A DNA stretch of 64,000 nucleotides from Kocuria salsicia (GTDB lineage Bacteria > Actinomycetota > Actinomycetes > Actinomycetales > Micrococcaceae). The stretch is taken from NCBI RefSeq assembly GCF_007681555.1, contig NZ_VELE01000001.1, positions 620,001 to 684,000 of the forward strand, written 5' to 3'. The position numbers were made by a program, and so were the translations under genes. Positions within the stretch are counted from its first letter, which is position 1. The number at the start of each line of letters is the position of its first letter. A model generated the notes under the pieces. That model had not been told where the DNA came from and ran no database searches. It saw only the letters and a program-made list of their open reading frames with translations. This document shows positions 8,166 to 16,207 of this stretch, one piece after another.

Positions 8166-9458
8166 ATGAACACCTCGTCCTCCCCCGAAGGCGCCGGAGA
8201 GCAGGAACGCCCCCCGGAGCTGCCCAAGCTGGCCCGTGACACCACGCCCGAGAACCCCTGGCCGCTCAGCACGCTCTCCCACGCGCTGCACGGCTGGGTG
8301 CAGAAGGCCCCGGACGCGTGGGTCGAGGGCCAGGTGATCGAGGTCAACCAGCGCGCCCGCGTCTCCTACGTGACCCTGCGGGACCTGCAGGAGGAGGTCT
8401 CGGTGAATGTCACGCTCTTCCAGCGGGAGATGGCCCGGCTGGAGCGTCCCCTCGAACGCGGCTCGCGCGTGGTCGTGAACCTCAAGGCGGACTTCTACGT
8501 CAAGACCGGGCGGCTCTCGATGCTCGGCAGGGACATCCGTCCCGTGGGTCTCGGGGACCTGCTGGAACGCCTCGAACGGCTGCGCCGCGCCCTCGCGGAG
8601 GAGGGCCTGTTCGACCCCGCCCACAAGAAGCGGCTGCCCGTCCTCCCCCACCGGGTCGGGCTGGTCACCGGGCGGAACTCGGACGCGGAGAAGGACGTGG
8701 TGCGCAACGCCACCAACCGCTGGCCGGGAGTCGAGTTCGAGATCCGCGAGGTCCCGGTGCAGGGCACGGGCTCGGCGAAGGCCGTGATCCAGGCGCTGCA
8801 GGAGCTGGACGGCATGGACGCGGTGGACGTCATCGTCATTGCCCGTGGCGGCGGCGCATTCGAGGACCTGCTCTCGTTCAGCGACGAATCCCTGCTGCGG
8901 GCGGTGTTCGCCGCCCGGACGCCGGTGGTCAGTGCGATCGGCCACGAGAACGACCAGCCCCTGCTGGACTACGTGGCGGACGTGCGGGCCTCCACCCCCA
9001 CGGACGCCGGCAAGCGGATCGTCCCGGACGTCCAGGACGAGCGGCTGCGCCTTCTGCAGGCCAGGGCCGCCCTGGACCGCGCAGTGAGCACGCTGATCGA
9101 CCGCGAGCAGCAGGGCCTGGCCACCATGCGCTCGCGGCCGTCCCTGTCCCAGCCGGACGGCATGATCCTCATCCGCGAGGAGGACCTCGACCGCTGGCGC
9201 TCCCGCGCGTGGTCCGCGGCCAACGCGCAGACCCTGCGCGCCAGGGATGCCGTGGGCCAGATGCGGGCCCGCGTCCGCGCGCTCTCACCCCAGCAGACGC
9301 TGGACCGCGGGTACGCGGTGGTCCAGACCGCGGACGGTTCCGTGCTCACGGACGCCGCCGACGCCGCCCCCGGCCAGTCCCTCTCCGTGCGTCTTGCGCG
9401 CGGCGAGCTGGGCGTGGACGTGACCTCCAGCAGCACGAGGCAGCCCGGAGAGCACTGA
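8166..9458 (+). CDS. xseA: Exodeoxyribonuclease VII large subunit
   Basis: A 430-residue catalytic subunit of exonuclease VII, which degrades single-stranded DNA from both ends. An N-terminal OB fold (WVEGQVIEVNQ to VKTGRLSMLGRDI) precedes the nuclease domain with the motifs PHRVGLVTGRNSDAEKDV, IARGGGAFEDLLSFSDE and SAIGHENDQPLLDYVADVRASTPT. A coiled-coil helix and a C-terminal segment with LDRGYAVV follow. xseB lies 81 nt downstream. ATG 8166 gives the expected N-terminus. Confidence 0.97.
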   Translation: MNTSSSPEGAGEQERPPELPKLARDTTPENPWPLSTLSHALHGWVQKAPDAWVEGQVIEVNQRARVSYVTLRDLQEEVSVNVTLFQREMARLERPLERGSRVVVNLKADFYVKTGRLSMLGRDIRPVGLGDLLERLERLRRALAEEGLFDPAHKKRLPVLPHRVGLVTGRNSDAEKDVVRNATNRWPGVEFEIREVPVQGTGSAKAVIQALQELDGMDAVDVIVIARGGGAFEDLLSFSDESLLRAVFAARTPVVSAIGHENDQPLLDYVADVRASTPTDAGKRIVPDVQDERLRLLQARAALDRAVSTLIDREQQGLATMRSRPSLSQPDGMILIREEDLDRWRSRAWSAANAQTLRARDAVGQMRARVRALSPQQTLDRGYAVVQTADGSVLTDAADAAPGQSLSVRLARGELGVDVTSSSTRQPGEH

Positions 9459-9539
9459 CCGGGCGGCCACCCCCGCACCCAAGCACGAGCGCAACAGAGC
9501 GCCAGAGCACCATCCCGCACCTCACCGGAAGGAACCCCC

Positions 9540-9848
9540 ATGGCACAGCAGAACCAGAACGCAGACACGCAGCAGAACGCCGGATCCCCGCACAACGCCC
9601 CCGGCACCGGCCCGGACCTCTCGGACGTCGACGGCCTGGGCTACGAGCAGGCCCGCGAGCAGCTCGTGGACATCGTCTCCCGGCTCGAGGCCGGCGGCAC
9701 CACCCTGGAGGAGTCCCTGCAGCTGTGGGAGCGCGGCGAGGCACTGGCCACCCGCTGCGAGCAGTGGCTCGACGGCGCCCGGGAACGCCTCGACGCCGCC
9801 CGCGCCCGTCGTGAGGACCGGGAGCAGGCGGCGTCGTCGAACGAGTGA
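9540..9848 (+). CDS. xseB: Exodeoxyribonuclease VII small subunit
   Basis: A 102-residue helical subunit that binds XseA. The family core is LGYEQAREQLVDIVSRLEAGGTTLEESLQLWERGEALATRC. A disordered N-terminal extension of about 35 residues (Gln/Asn/Pro-rich) and a C-terminal tail encoded partly by a copy of the GACGACGCCG motif (9829-9838) flank it. The RBS GGAAGGA precedes ATG 9540. It is co-oriented with xseA. Confidence 0.94.
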   Translation: MAQQNQNADTQQNAGSPHNAPGTGPDLSDVDGLGYEQAREQLVDIVSRLEAGGTTLEESLQLWERGEALATRCEQWLDGARERLDAARARREDREQAASSNE

Positions 9849-9861
9849 CGCGCGTGCGGCG

Positions 9862-11079
9862 CTACTGCTGGTAGGTCGAGAGGAACTCCCCGAGGCGGTC
9901 CAGGGCGGTGTCCAGCATGTCCACGGCGGGAAGGGTGACCAGGCGGAAGTGGTCCGGCCTGCCCCAGTTGAAGGCCGTGCCGTGGCTCAGCAGGATCTTC
10001 TGCTCCTTGAGCAGGTCCAGGGCGAAGCGCTCGTCGTCCACGATGCCGAACTTCTCCACGTCCAGCTTCGGGAAGAGGTAGAGCGCGCCGTGGGCCTGCT
10101 CGCACGTGATGCCGTCGATCTCGTTGAGCTTGCGGTGGGCGATGTCACGCTGCGCCTTGAGCCGCCCGCCCGGCAGGATGAAGTCGTTGATCGACTGGTA
10201 GCCGCCGAGCGCCGTCTGGATGGCGTGCTGCGCAGGGACGTTTGCGCACATGCGCATGTTGGCGAGCAGCTTGATGCCCTCCAGGTAGGACTCCGCGCGC
10301 CAGTTCGGCCCGGTGATTGCGAGCCACCCGGAGCGGTAGCCGGCCACCCGGTACGCCTTGGACAGGCCCGAGAACGTCAGGCACAGCACGTCCTCGCCCG
10401 TGAGGCTCGCGGTGTTGACCATCTCCGCACCGTCGTAGGTGATCTTCTCGTAGATCTCGTCCGAGAACAGGATCAGATCGTGCTCCTTGGCGAGGTCCAC
10501 GATCTTCTGCAGGGTCTCCCGCGAGTACACCGCACCCGTGGGGTTGTTCGGGTTGATGATCACGATGCCCTTGGTGCGCTCCGTGATCTTGGAGGCCATG
10601 TCCTCGAGGTCCGGGTTCCACCCGTTCTCCTCGTCGCACAGGTAGTGCACGGGCGTGCCGCCGGACAGCGCCACCGAGGCGGTCCACAGCGGGTAGTCCG
10701 GGGAAGGGATCAGGATTTCGTCGCCCGGGTTGCACAGCGCCTGCAGGGTCATGGTGATCAGCTCGGAGACGCCGTTGCCCAGGTAGACGTCGTCGGTGTC
10801 CAGGTTCATGATCCCGCGCGTCTGGTAGTACTGCACCACCGCGGTGCGCGCGGAGTAGATGCCCCGGGAATCCGAGTAGCCCTGCGCGTTCGGCAGGTTC
10901 TTGATCATGTCCACGAGGATGGCGTCCGGTGCCTCGAACCCGAAGGGAGCGGGGTTGCCGATGTTCAGGCGCAGGATGCGCTGGCCGGCGGCCTCCATCT
11001 TCTCGGCCTGCTCCAGCACGGGCCCGCGGATGTCGTAGAGGACGTTCTTCAGCTTGTCGGACTGGTTCACCTTTGCCAT
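9862..11079 (-). CDS. PLP-dependent aminotransferase, AlaA/alanine-aminotransferase type
   Basis: A 405-residue class I/II aminotransferase. The N-terminus (SDKLKNVLYDIRGPVLEQA), the NPNNPTGAVYS motif, the FSDEIYEKITYD Asp/Tyr pair, the PLP lysine in SGLSKAYRVAGYRSGW and the C-terminal arginine in HFRLVTLP all match the AlaA/AlaT group that makes alanine from pyruvate and glutamate. Start ATG 11079 lies 6 nt after a TAGTCT box, suggesting a leaderless transcript. Substrate specificity is inferred from family resemblance. Confidence 0.92.
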   Translation of the reverse strand: MAKVNQSDKLKNVLYDIRGPVLEQAEKMEAAGQRILRLNIGNPAPFGFEAPDAILVDMIKNLPNAQGYSDSRGIYSARTAVVQYYQTRGIMNLDTDDVYLGNGVSELITMTLQALCNPGDEILIPSPDYPLWTASVALSGGTPVHYLCDEENGWNPDLEDMASKITERTKGIVIINPNNPTGAVYSRETLQKIVDLAKEHDLILFSDEIYEKITYDGAEMVNTASLTGEDVLCLTFSGLSKAYRVAGYRSGWLAITGPNWRAESYLEGIKLLANMRMCANVPAQHAIQTALGGYQSINDFILPGGRLKAQRDIAHRKLNEIDGITCEQAHGALYLFPKLDVEKFGIVDDERFALDLLKEQKILLSHGTAFNWGRPDHFRLVTLPAVDMLDTALDRLGEFLSTYQQ

Positions 11080-11085
11080 GGGCTC

Positions 11086-11091
11086 AGACTA
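11086..11091 (-). promoter_or_regulatory. Putative -10 box of the aminotransferase gene (leaderless)
   Basis: TAGTCT on the minus strand, followed by 6 nt (gagccc) and the ATG at 11079. No ribosome-binding site intervenes. Confidence 0.45.
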
Positions 11092-11164
11092 CTCGGCACT
11101 CCCGCGGCCGTGACCCAGCTCCAGGCCACCGCGCGGTTCGCCCCAGACGGGCGGGGCGACGTCG

Positions 11165-12223
11165 TCAGCGGGGCTGCTCGCGCACGTAGGTGGCCGCCTT
11201 CTCCGGCGTCATGGCGGGCGAGCTGCCCCCCGCCAGGCGCGTGATGGTGGTGAGGTCCTCGGACGTGAGGTCCGCGGACACGGCGTTGACCGTGGCCGCG
11301 GCGTCGTCGCTCAGAGAGTCGGAGCCGATCACCACGGCGCGCTCCGGGCGGAAGAGCCTGTCCGGGTCGTCGAGGGCCACGAGCCCGTCGTCCTCGATCG
11401 CGGGATCCGTGGAGGGCAGCACCGCCGCCTGGACGCCGTCGCTCAGCAGCGCGTCCACGAGTTCGCCCGTGCTGCCGTACTCGGGCGTGGCCCTGGGCGT
11501 GCAGTCGTAGTACGCCTTCAGTCCGCGCTCCCCCTGGGCGCTGGCCGCGTAGCCCGTGGGCATGCCCACGCTCAGCTGCCCGCAGTGCGTTCCCACGGAG
11601 TTCAGATCCCCCAGCGAGTACTTCGCGCCGGTCACCGCCGTCACCACCATGCGGTCCGTGCGCTGCGCACCGGAGGAGTCCAGCAGCCGGATCCCGCGCG
11701 GCAGGACGTCCGGCAGGGCGCGGTACACGTCGTCGTCGGACGGGCCCGTCTCGCCCGTGATCCCCAGGAACTGGCCCAGGGAGTCCAGCAGGCCGCGGGG
11801 CGCGTCCGAGCTGGCGACGGGCGTGGCCGACGCCGCGGGGGAACCGCTCGCACTCGGCTGCGGCGTCTCTGGGGTCTCGTGCTGCCGGGCGTAGACGTAG
11901 AGGTCGCCGGTGAAGTCGGGAACCATCGTGGCCCGGCCGTCCTGCAGGGCGTCCACGATCTGCTCGCGGGAGGAGCCCACGTCCACCACGGTGGCGTTGA
12001 CCCCGTCCGCCTGCAACCGCTGCTGGTAGAGGTGCGCGAGCACCTTCGTCTGCACGTCCACGCCGGTCGCGATCTTCACGGTGCCGCCGTCCGACGACGC
12101 TGCCGAGGCCCCGGTCTGCGCGCCGTCCCCGCCGTCCTGCGGTGCAGCCTGCCCGCAGCCGGCCAGCGCAAGCGCGCCGAGGGTGAGCACGGCCACCGCG
12201 CGAACGCGCACCCCGGGGTTCAC
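11165..12223 (-). CDS. OpuAC-type substrate-binding lipoprotein (orphan)
   Basis: A 352-residue lipoprotein. The signal peptide ends in a lipobox LALAGC with Cys23. The OpuAC/quaternary-amine binding fold follows (GGTVKIATGVDVQTKVLAHLY, SREQIVDALQDGRATMVPDF), with a Ser/Ala/Pro-rich insertion near residues 125-150. Such proteins deliver glycine betaine, choline or related osmolytes to an ABC importer, but no permease or ATPase gene is adjacent. Its GTG start overlaps the stop of the Nudix gene (GTGA), so it is probably translated by coupling. The ligand is unassigned. Confidence 0.85.
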   Translation of the reverse strand: MNPGVRVRAVAVLTLGALALAGCGQAAPQDGGDGAQTGASAASSDGGTVKIATGVDVQTKVLAHLYQQRLQADGVNATVVDVGSSREQIVDALQDGRATMVPDFTGDLYVYARQHETPETPQPSASGSPAASATPVASSDAPRGLLDSLGQFLGITGETGPSDDDVYRALPDVLPRGIRLLDSSGAQRTDRMVVTAVTGAKYSLGDLNSVGTHCGQLSVGMPTGYAASAQGERGLKAYYDCTPRATPEYGSTGELVDALLSDGVQAAVLPSTDPAIEDDGLVALDDPDRLFRPERAVVIGSDSLSDDAAATVNAVSADLTSEDLTTITRLAGGSSPAMTPEKAATYVREQPR

Positions 12224-12744
12224 CGGTCCCCGCCGCGCCCGGGCTCGGTGGAGACGTCCTGCTCCGCGATGCGCTCGGTGGGGGTCCGCGCCGCGCCCAG
12301 ACGGTCACTGAGACCCGCGAGCCGCAGTGCCTGGTCCACCAGGTCCAGCCGCGGGGTCGAGCCGACCTCCGCGAGCGGGATCCAGGCGACGTCGTCCGAG
12401 GAGCCGTCCTGCTCCACCGCCATCTCCCCGCCGGTGACGTGCGCCGTGTAGATCACCCGGCACGCGTGGTTGCCGCGGTCCTGGCCGTCCAATCGCTGCT
12501 CGGGGGTCATCCAGTAGCTGTGCACGTCCACGAGCCCGTCCGAGTCCACGCGGAAACCGGTCTCCTCGAAGACCTCGCGGACCATGGTCTCCGCGGGCTG
12601 CTCCCCCGGTTCCATGCCCCCGCCGGGAAGCGTCCACGCACCCTCGAAACCCGGGTGGCGGGGGTTCCAGTGGGTGAGCAGCAGCTGCTCGTCACGGATG
12701 ATGAGGGCGTAGGCGCCCACGCGGGAGTCGAAGGGCTGAGTCAT
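12220..12744 (-). CDS. Nudix hydrolase
   Basis: A 174-residue Nudix protein. The Nudix box GGGMEPGEQPAETMVREVFEETG fits GX5EX7REUXEEXGU (shown only in outline here: the glycine, REVFEE and EETG positions are all kept). The start ATG 12744 (MTQPFDSRVGAYALI) is supported by a TAGACT box 7 nt upstream; longer frames upstream are antisense to corA. The last residues overlap the GTG of the OpuAC-type gene. The substrate (nucleotide sugar, oxidised nucleotide or other) cannot be told. Confidence 0.9.
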   Translation of the reverse strand: MTQPFDSRVGAYALIIRDEQLLLTHWNPRHPGFEGAWTLPGGGMEPGEQPAETMVREVFEETGFRVDSDGLVDVHSYWMTPEQRLDGQDRGNHACRVIYTAHVTGGEMAVEQDGSSDDVAWIPLAEVGSTPRLDLVDQALRLAGLSDRLGAARTPTERIAEQDVSTEPGRGGDR

Positions 12745-12751
12745 GGGCGCC

Positions 12752-12757
12752 AGTCTA
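12752..12757 (-). promoter_or_regulatory. Putative -10 box of the Nudix gene (leaderless)
   Basis: TAGACT on the minus strand, 7 nt before the ATG at 12744. The region to corA is only 66 bp and must hold both divergent promoters. Confidence 0.45.
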
Positions 12758-12777
12758 CTGACGGGCCCCTGCGGTCC

Positions 12778-12804
12778 CTGACAGTCGCCGTCGGGGCCCA
12801 TAAT
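12778..12804 (+). promoter_or_regulatory. Putative promoter of corA (leaderless)
   Basis: CTGACA (12778-12783) and CATAAT (12799-12804) with a short 15-nt spacer; CATAAT ends 6 nt before the GTG at 12811. No Shine-Dalgarno sequence is present. Confidence 0.45.
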
Positions 12805-12810
12805 GGCCGG

Positions 12811-13851
12811 GTGAGCATCGTGGAGAGCGCCATCTACCGAGACGGCCGCAAGGTCGAGTCCCCCCGGTCCCTGCAGGACACCTACCGGCTGCTGCAGACG
12901 GTCATGGACCGGGCCCAGCAGGACTGCGCGCAGGACGACCACGCGGACACCGTGGTCGCCTGGATCGGGCTCTACCGCCCGTCCAAGGAGGAGATCGCGT
13001 CCCTCGCCGAACACTTCCAGCTTCACGAGCTCGCCGTGGAGGACACCGTCCAGGCGCACCAGCGGCCCAAGATGGAGCGCTACGGGGAGACGCTGTTCAC
13101 GGTGATCCGCCCGGCCGTCTACCAGGACGAGACCGAGACCGTGGAGATTGGCGAGATCCACATCTTCACCGGCCCGAACTTCGTGATCACCATCCGCCAC
13201 TCCGAGTCCAGCGGCGTGAGCAAGGTCCGCAAGAGGGTGGAGGCGGATCCGGAGCTGCTGTGCTTCGGACCGGACGGCATCCTCTACGCGCTGCTGGACC
13301 AGATCGTGGACGACTACTTCCCCGTGCTCAGCGGCCTGGAGAACGACATCGACGAGATCGAGGACTCGTTGTTCGCGGGCGAGTCCAACGTCTCCCAGCG
13401 CATCTACGAGCTGGCGCGGGAGGTCAACGAGTTCCACCGCGGCGTGGCGCCGCTCAGCGAGGTGATGCGCCGCTACTTCGCGGGCTTCACCAAGTACGGC
13501 ACGCACGAGGAGCTGCAGCACCGGCTGCGGGACGTGCTGGACCACGTGATCCAGGTCAGCGGCAAGCTGGACTCCATGCGCTCCTCGCTCACGGACGCCA
13601 TGAGCCTGGACTCAACCCTCACCACCGCGCGGCAGAACGAGGCCGCGATGGTACAGAACGACCAGATGAAGAAGATCTCCTCCTGGGCGGCCATCCTCTT
13701 CGCCCCGTCCATCGTGGGCTCCATCTACGGCATGAACTTCGAGAACATGCCCGAGCTGCACTGGACCCTGGGCTACCCCTTCGCCCTCGTGCTCATGGTG
13801 CTCGTGGGCGTGGTCCTCTACGCGGTGTTCAAGATCAAGGACTGGCTGTGA
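12811..13851 (+). CDS. corA: CorA-family Mg2+/Co2+ transporter
   Basis: A 346-residue divalent-cation channel. A cytoplasmic alpha/beta and long-helix domain (residues 1-280) is followed by two C-terminal transmembrane helices; the selectivity motif YGMNFENMPEL sits between them and the protein ends in a basic KIKDWL. The GTG at 12811 is chosen because it follows a CATAAT box by 6 nt and gives the expected N-terminus; a longer frame runs antisense over the Nudix gene. It is followed at once by the mscS gene. There is no M-box riboswitch upstream. Confidence 0.95.
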   Translation: MSIVESAIYRDGRKVESPRSLQDTYRLLQTVMDRAQQDCAQDDHADTVVAWIGLYRPSKEEIASLAEHFQLHELAVEDTVQAHQRPKMERYGETLFTVIRPAVYQDETETVEIGEIHIFTGPNFVITIRHSESSGVSKVRKRVEADPELLCFGPDGILYALLDQIVDDYFPVLSGLENDIDEIEDSLFAGESNVSQRIYELAREVNEFHRGVAPLSEVMRRYFAGFTKYGTHEELQHRLRDVLDHVIQVSGKLDSMRSSLTDAMSLDSTLTTARQNEAAMVQNDQMKKISSWAAILFAPSIVGSIYGMNFENMPELHWTLGYPFALVLMVLVGVVLYAVFKIKDWL

Positions 13852-13873
13852 GCGCACTCCCATCCGCCACCTC

Positions 13874-13879
13874 TAGCCT
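13874..13879 (+). promoter_or_regulatory. Putative -10 box for the MscS gene (leaderless)
   Basis: TAGCCT, 7 nt before ATG 13887. It lies within the possible longer coding frame starting at GTG 13848. Confidence 0.35.
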
Positions 13880-13886
13880 GGCAGGG

Positions 13887-14966
13887 ATGGACAACTGGGA
13901 ATTCTGGCTCGACAAACCCTTCCGCGTGGCCCTGGTGATCGTGGGCGCGGTGGTGGTCTCCGCCGTCGTGCGCCTGCTCATCCGCAAGATCACCCGCGGG
14001 ATCGCGCGCGGCACGCAGTCGCGGATCGTGCGGCGCTTCGACCACGGGCAGGCCCGCTGGGTGCAGGACTCGGGGATCGCCGCGGAGCGGCAGGCCCTGC
14101 GGGCACGCACGATCGGCGCGGTGCTCTCCTCCGTGTCCTCGCTGGTGGTGTGGGCCATCGCGATCCTCATGGTCATCTCGGAGCTCGGGTTCAACATCGC
14201 TCCCGTGCTCGCTTCGGCGGGCATCGCGGGCGTGGCCCTGTCCTTCGGCGCGCAGTCGCTCGTGAAGGACTACCTCTCCGGGGTGTTCATCGTCGCGGAG
14301 GACCAGCTGGGCATCGGGGACTCCGTTGACCTGGGTGAGGCCATCGGCACCGTGGAGAACGTGGGGCTGCGCGTGACCCAGGTGCGGGATGTGAAGGGCA
14401 CCCTGTGGCACGTGCGCAACGGCGAAATCCTGCGCGTGGGCAACCAGTCCCAGGGCTGGGCGCGCTGCGTGCTGGACATCCCCGTTCCCTACGACACGAA
14501 CATCGACCTGATCGCGGACATGATCGCCCACGAGGCGCAGATGGTGCGCGACGATCCGGACATCGGGCCCAGCATCGTGGAGGACCCGGAGGTGTGGGGC
14601 GTGGAGAACGTCACCGGTGAGAACATCACGCTGCGCCTGGCGGTGAAGACCGCGCCGCTGCAGCAGTGGGACGTGGCCCGCGTGATGCGCGTGCGGATCA
14701 AGAAGATGCTGGACCGCGAGGGCCTGCGGATCCCGGCCACCAACCAGGTCACCGTGCGCACCGGCTCGGAGCCCGAGATGCAGGGCGATGCGCCCACCAC
14801 CTCGTTCCCCGTGCCGCGCGTGCCGACCACCGGCAACCTGCGCACCACCCCGGTGTTTCCGCACCCCGCGGACGCGGACAGCCACACGCCGGACGGGCGC
14901 ACCCCCAGCCGCGAGGAGACGGGCGGCGCGGGCACCACGTCCTCCGAGCGCCGCGGGGACGGCTGA
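13887..14966 (+). CDS. MscS-family mechanosensitive ion channel
   Basis: About 359 residues. Transmembrane helices are at the N-terminus and near residues 65-90, then the pore helix GIAGVALSFGAQSLVKDYLSG (Gly/Ala-rich, as in MscS TM3) and the beta domain FIVAEDQLGIGDSVDLGEAIGTVENVGLRVTQVRDVKG. The C-terminal 70 residues are disordered. Two starts are possible: ATG 13887 (MDNWEFWL, behind a leaderless-type -10) and GTG 13848, which overlaps the corA stop as GTGA. I prefer 13887. It releases solutes on hypo-osmotic shock. Confidence 0.92.
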   Translation: MDNWEFWLDKPFRVALVIVGAVVVSAVVRLLIRKITRGIARGTQSRIVRRFDHGQARWVQDSGIAAERQALRARTIGAVLSSVSSLVVWAIAILMVISELGFNIAPVLASAGIAGVALSFGAQSLVKDYLSGVFIVAEDQLGIGDSVDLGEAIGTVENVGLRVTQVRDVKGTLWHVRNGEILRVGNQSQGWARCVLDIPVPYDTNIDLIADMIAHEAQMVRDDPDIGPSIVEDPEVWGVENVTGENITLRLAVKTAPLQQWDVARVMRVRIKKMLDREGLRIPATNQVTVRTGSEPEMQGDAPTTSFPVPRVPTTGNLRTTPVFPHPADADSHTPDGRTPSREETGGAGTTSSERRGDG

Positions 14967-14972
14967 GCACTT

Positions 14973-15929
14973 TCAGCGGCGCTTCTTGTTCCGCCCGTTC
15001 TTGACCTTGCGCCCCGGCTTGCGGCGCAGGCCCGGCTTGGTGCTCGCGCCAGCCTTGGCCCAGCCCCCGGACTGGGCCTTCGCGGCGGGCTTCTTGGGGG
15101 TCGACGACGCCGCTGCCACCGGTTCCACGCGCTCCTTCGCCGTGGGCTGCTCGGCTGCCTTCTTCTCCCGCTGCTCGGACGACGACGCCGCGCGGCCGGC
15201 TTCCTCCCGCCCGCTGGTCTCCTTGCGACCACGGACCACTCCCACGAAGCGCTGGACGGCGTCCTCGGTGTCGTCGTCCAGACCCTTCGGCCACACGAGG
15301 GCGACCGGAACGGTGGGGGCGTCCGTCAGCTCGCGGGTGGTCACGTCCTTGCGGGCGTGCAGCCGGGCCACGGACATCGGGAGGACCACGGGGCCCACAC
15401 CGGCGGCCGCGAGCTCGACGGCCATGGCGGCGTCGTCGATGTCCGCGTGGGGCTGCGGCGTGGACTCCTCGGTGAGCTGCGCGACGGTGAGGGTGTCGAG
15501 GACGCCCAGGACGTCGTCGGTGCTCAGCACCGCAACCCGCAGCTCGTCGTAGAGCGGCACGGCGTGGTGGGTGGTGCGCAGGGACTCGAGCGATGGGTCC
15601 GCCGGGCTCCAGCCGAGGCGCACGAAGCATGCGGTCACGCTGCCGCCGTCGAGCGCCTCACGCCAGCCGGCGGCGGGGACCAGCTCGTCCCGCAGCACCG
15701 GGCGCATCCGCCGCTCGCGCCACCGCCCGAACCACTTGCCGGGCATCACACCGGGCACGTAGCCGATGGTGAGGCCGTGGCGGGCATCCGTGGGTTCGGA
15801 TGCGGAGGGCGCCTGCGCGGCGTCGTTCCCGGCGCTCTCCTGCGGGGTCTCCCCTGCGGTCTCCGCGGGGGTCTCGTGGGCGGTCTCGACGGGCTCGGAC
15901 AGCGGCACGGTGGGGTCTTCGGCGGTCAT
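14973..15929 (-). CDS. LysR-type substrate-binding domain protein without HTH, basic C-terminal tail
   Basis: A 318-residue protein. Residues 1-50 are acidic and Pro/Glu/Thr-rich; GLTIGYVPGVMPGKWFGRW begins a PBP2 fold like the effector domain of LysR regulators (LRVAVLSTDDVLG, AAAGVGPVVLPMSVARL). The DNA-binding helix-turn-helix is missing. From residue 235 the tail is low-complexity and strongly basic, ending KVKNGRNKKRR. The tail carries two exact GACGACGCCG-motif copies. It might bind nucleic acid through the tail, but that is a guess. Start ATG 15929 lies 6 nt after TAGGCT. Confidence 0.82.
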   Translation of the reverse strand: MTAEDPTVPLSEPVETAHETPAETAGETPQESAGNDAAQAPSASEPTDARHGLTIGYVPGVMPGKWFGRWRERRMRPVLRDELVPAAGWREALDGGSVTACFVRLGWSPADPSLESLRTTHHAVPLYDELRVAVLSTDDVLGVLDTLTVAQLTEESTPQPHADIDDAAMAVELAAAGVGPVVLPMSVARLHARKDVTTRELTDAPTVPVALVWPKGLDDDTEDAVQRFVGVVRGRKETSGREEAGRAASSSEQREKKAAEQPTAKERVEPVAAASSTPKKPAAKAQSGGWAKAGASTKPGLRRKPGRKVKNGRNKKRR

Positions 15930-15935
15930 GCCACC

Positions 15936-15941
15936 AGCCTA
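15936..15941 (-). promoter_or_regulatory. Putative -10 box of the LysR-like gene (leaderless)
   Basis: TAGGCT on the minus strand followed by 6 nt (ggtggc) and the ATG at 15929. Confidence 0.45.
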
Positions 15942-16010
15942 GGCGCCGCGGCGCACGCGACCCGCCACGTCCGCCCCACCGGCTGATGTGCGAAAACCGG
16001 CCGGGAGGAC

Positions 16011-16016
16011 TAGAGT
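16011..16016 (+). promoter_or_regulatory. Putative -10 box of tRNA-Ala
   Basis: TAGAGT lies 14 nt upstream of the mature tRNA 5' end. No clear -35 box is visible. Confidence 0.35.
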
Positions 16017-16030
16017 GTTCCCTGTTGTTC

Positions 16031-16103
16031 GGGGCTTTAGCTCAGTTGGTAGAGCGTTTCGTTCGCAATGAAAAGGTCAGGGGTTCGATTCCCCTAAGCT
16101 CCA
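16031..16103 (+). tRNA. tRNA-Ala (CGC)
   Basis: A full cloverleaf can be folded. The acceptor GGGGCTT pairs with AAGCTCC, including the G3-U70 pair that identifies alanine tRNAs. The D arm is GCTC/GAGC, the anticodon loop TTCGCAA gives anticodon CGC (reads GCG), and the T arm is AGGGG-TTCGATT-CCCCT. The discriminator is A at 16103; CCA is not encoded. A strong hairpin follows at 16111. Confidence 0.97.
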
Positions 16104-16110
16104 CAGTCCC

Positions 16111-16148
16111 AGGAAGCCCGTTCCCTCCCCGGAGGGAACGGGCTTCCT
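16111..16148. terminator. Hairpin terminator after tRNA-Ala
   Basis: Perfect 18-bp inverted repeat, AGGAAGCCCGTTCCCTCC (16111-16128) and its complement (16131-16148), with a 2-nt nominal loop. No U tract follows, as is common in high-GC actinobacteria. Confidence 0.8.
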
Positions 16149-16207
16149 GCGTGTGTGATGGACCCGAGGTGCCCGCCCCCGCCGCCCGCACCGTGGAAGT
16201 GGAGAGA

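Noticed and set aside
12745..13545. Long minus-strand extension of the Nudix gene across corA
   Set aside because: It is antisense to corA and has no motif; a -10-like box precedes ATG 12744.
16111..16148. Attachment site for an integrated element next to the tRNA
   Set aside because: The tRNA 3' end is not repeated downstream, no integrase is present, and the perfect hairpin is best read as a terminator.
15800..16207. Upstream extension of the VTT-domain gene
   Set aside because: It would read through the tRNA-Ala gene; ATG 16208 with GGAGAG is the natural start.
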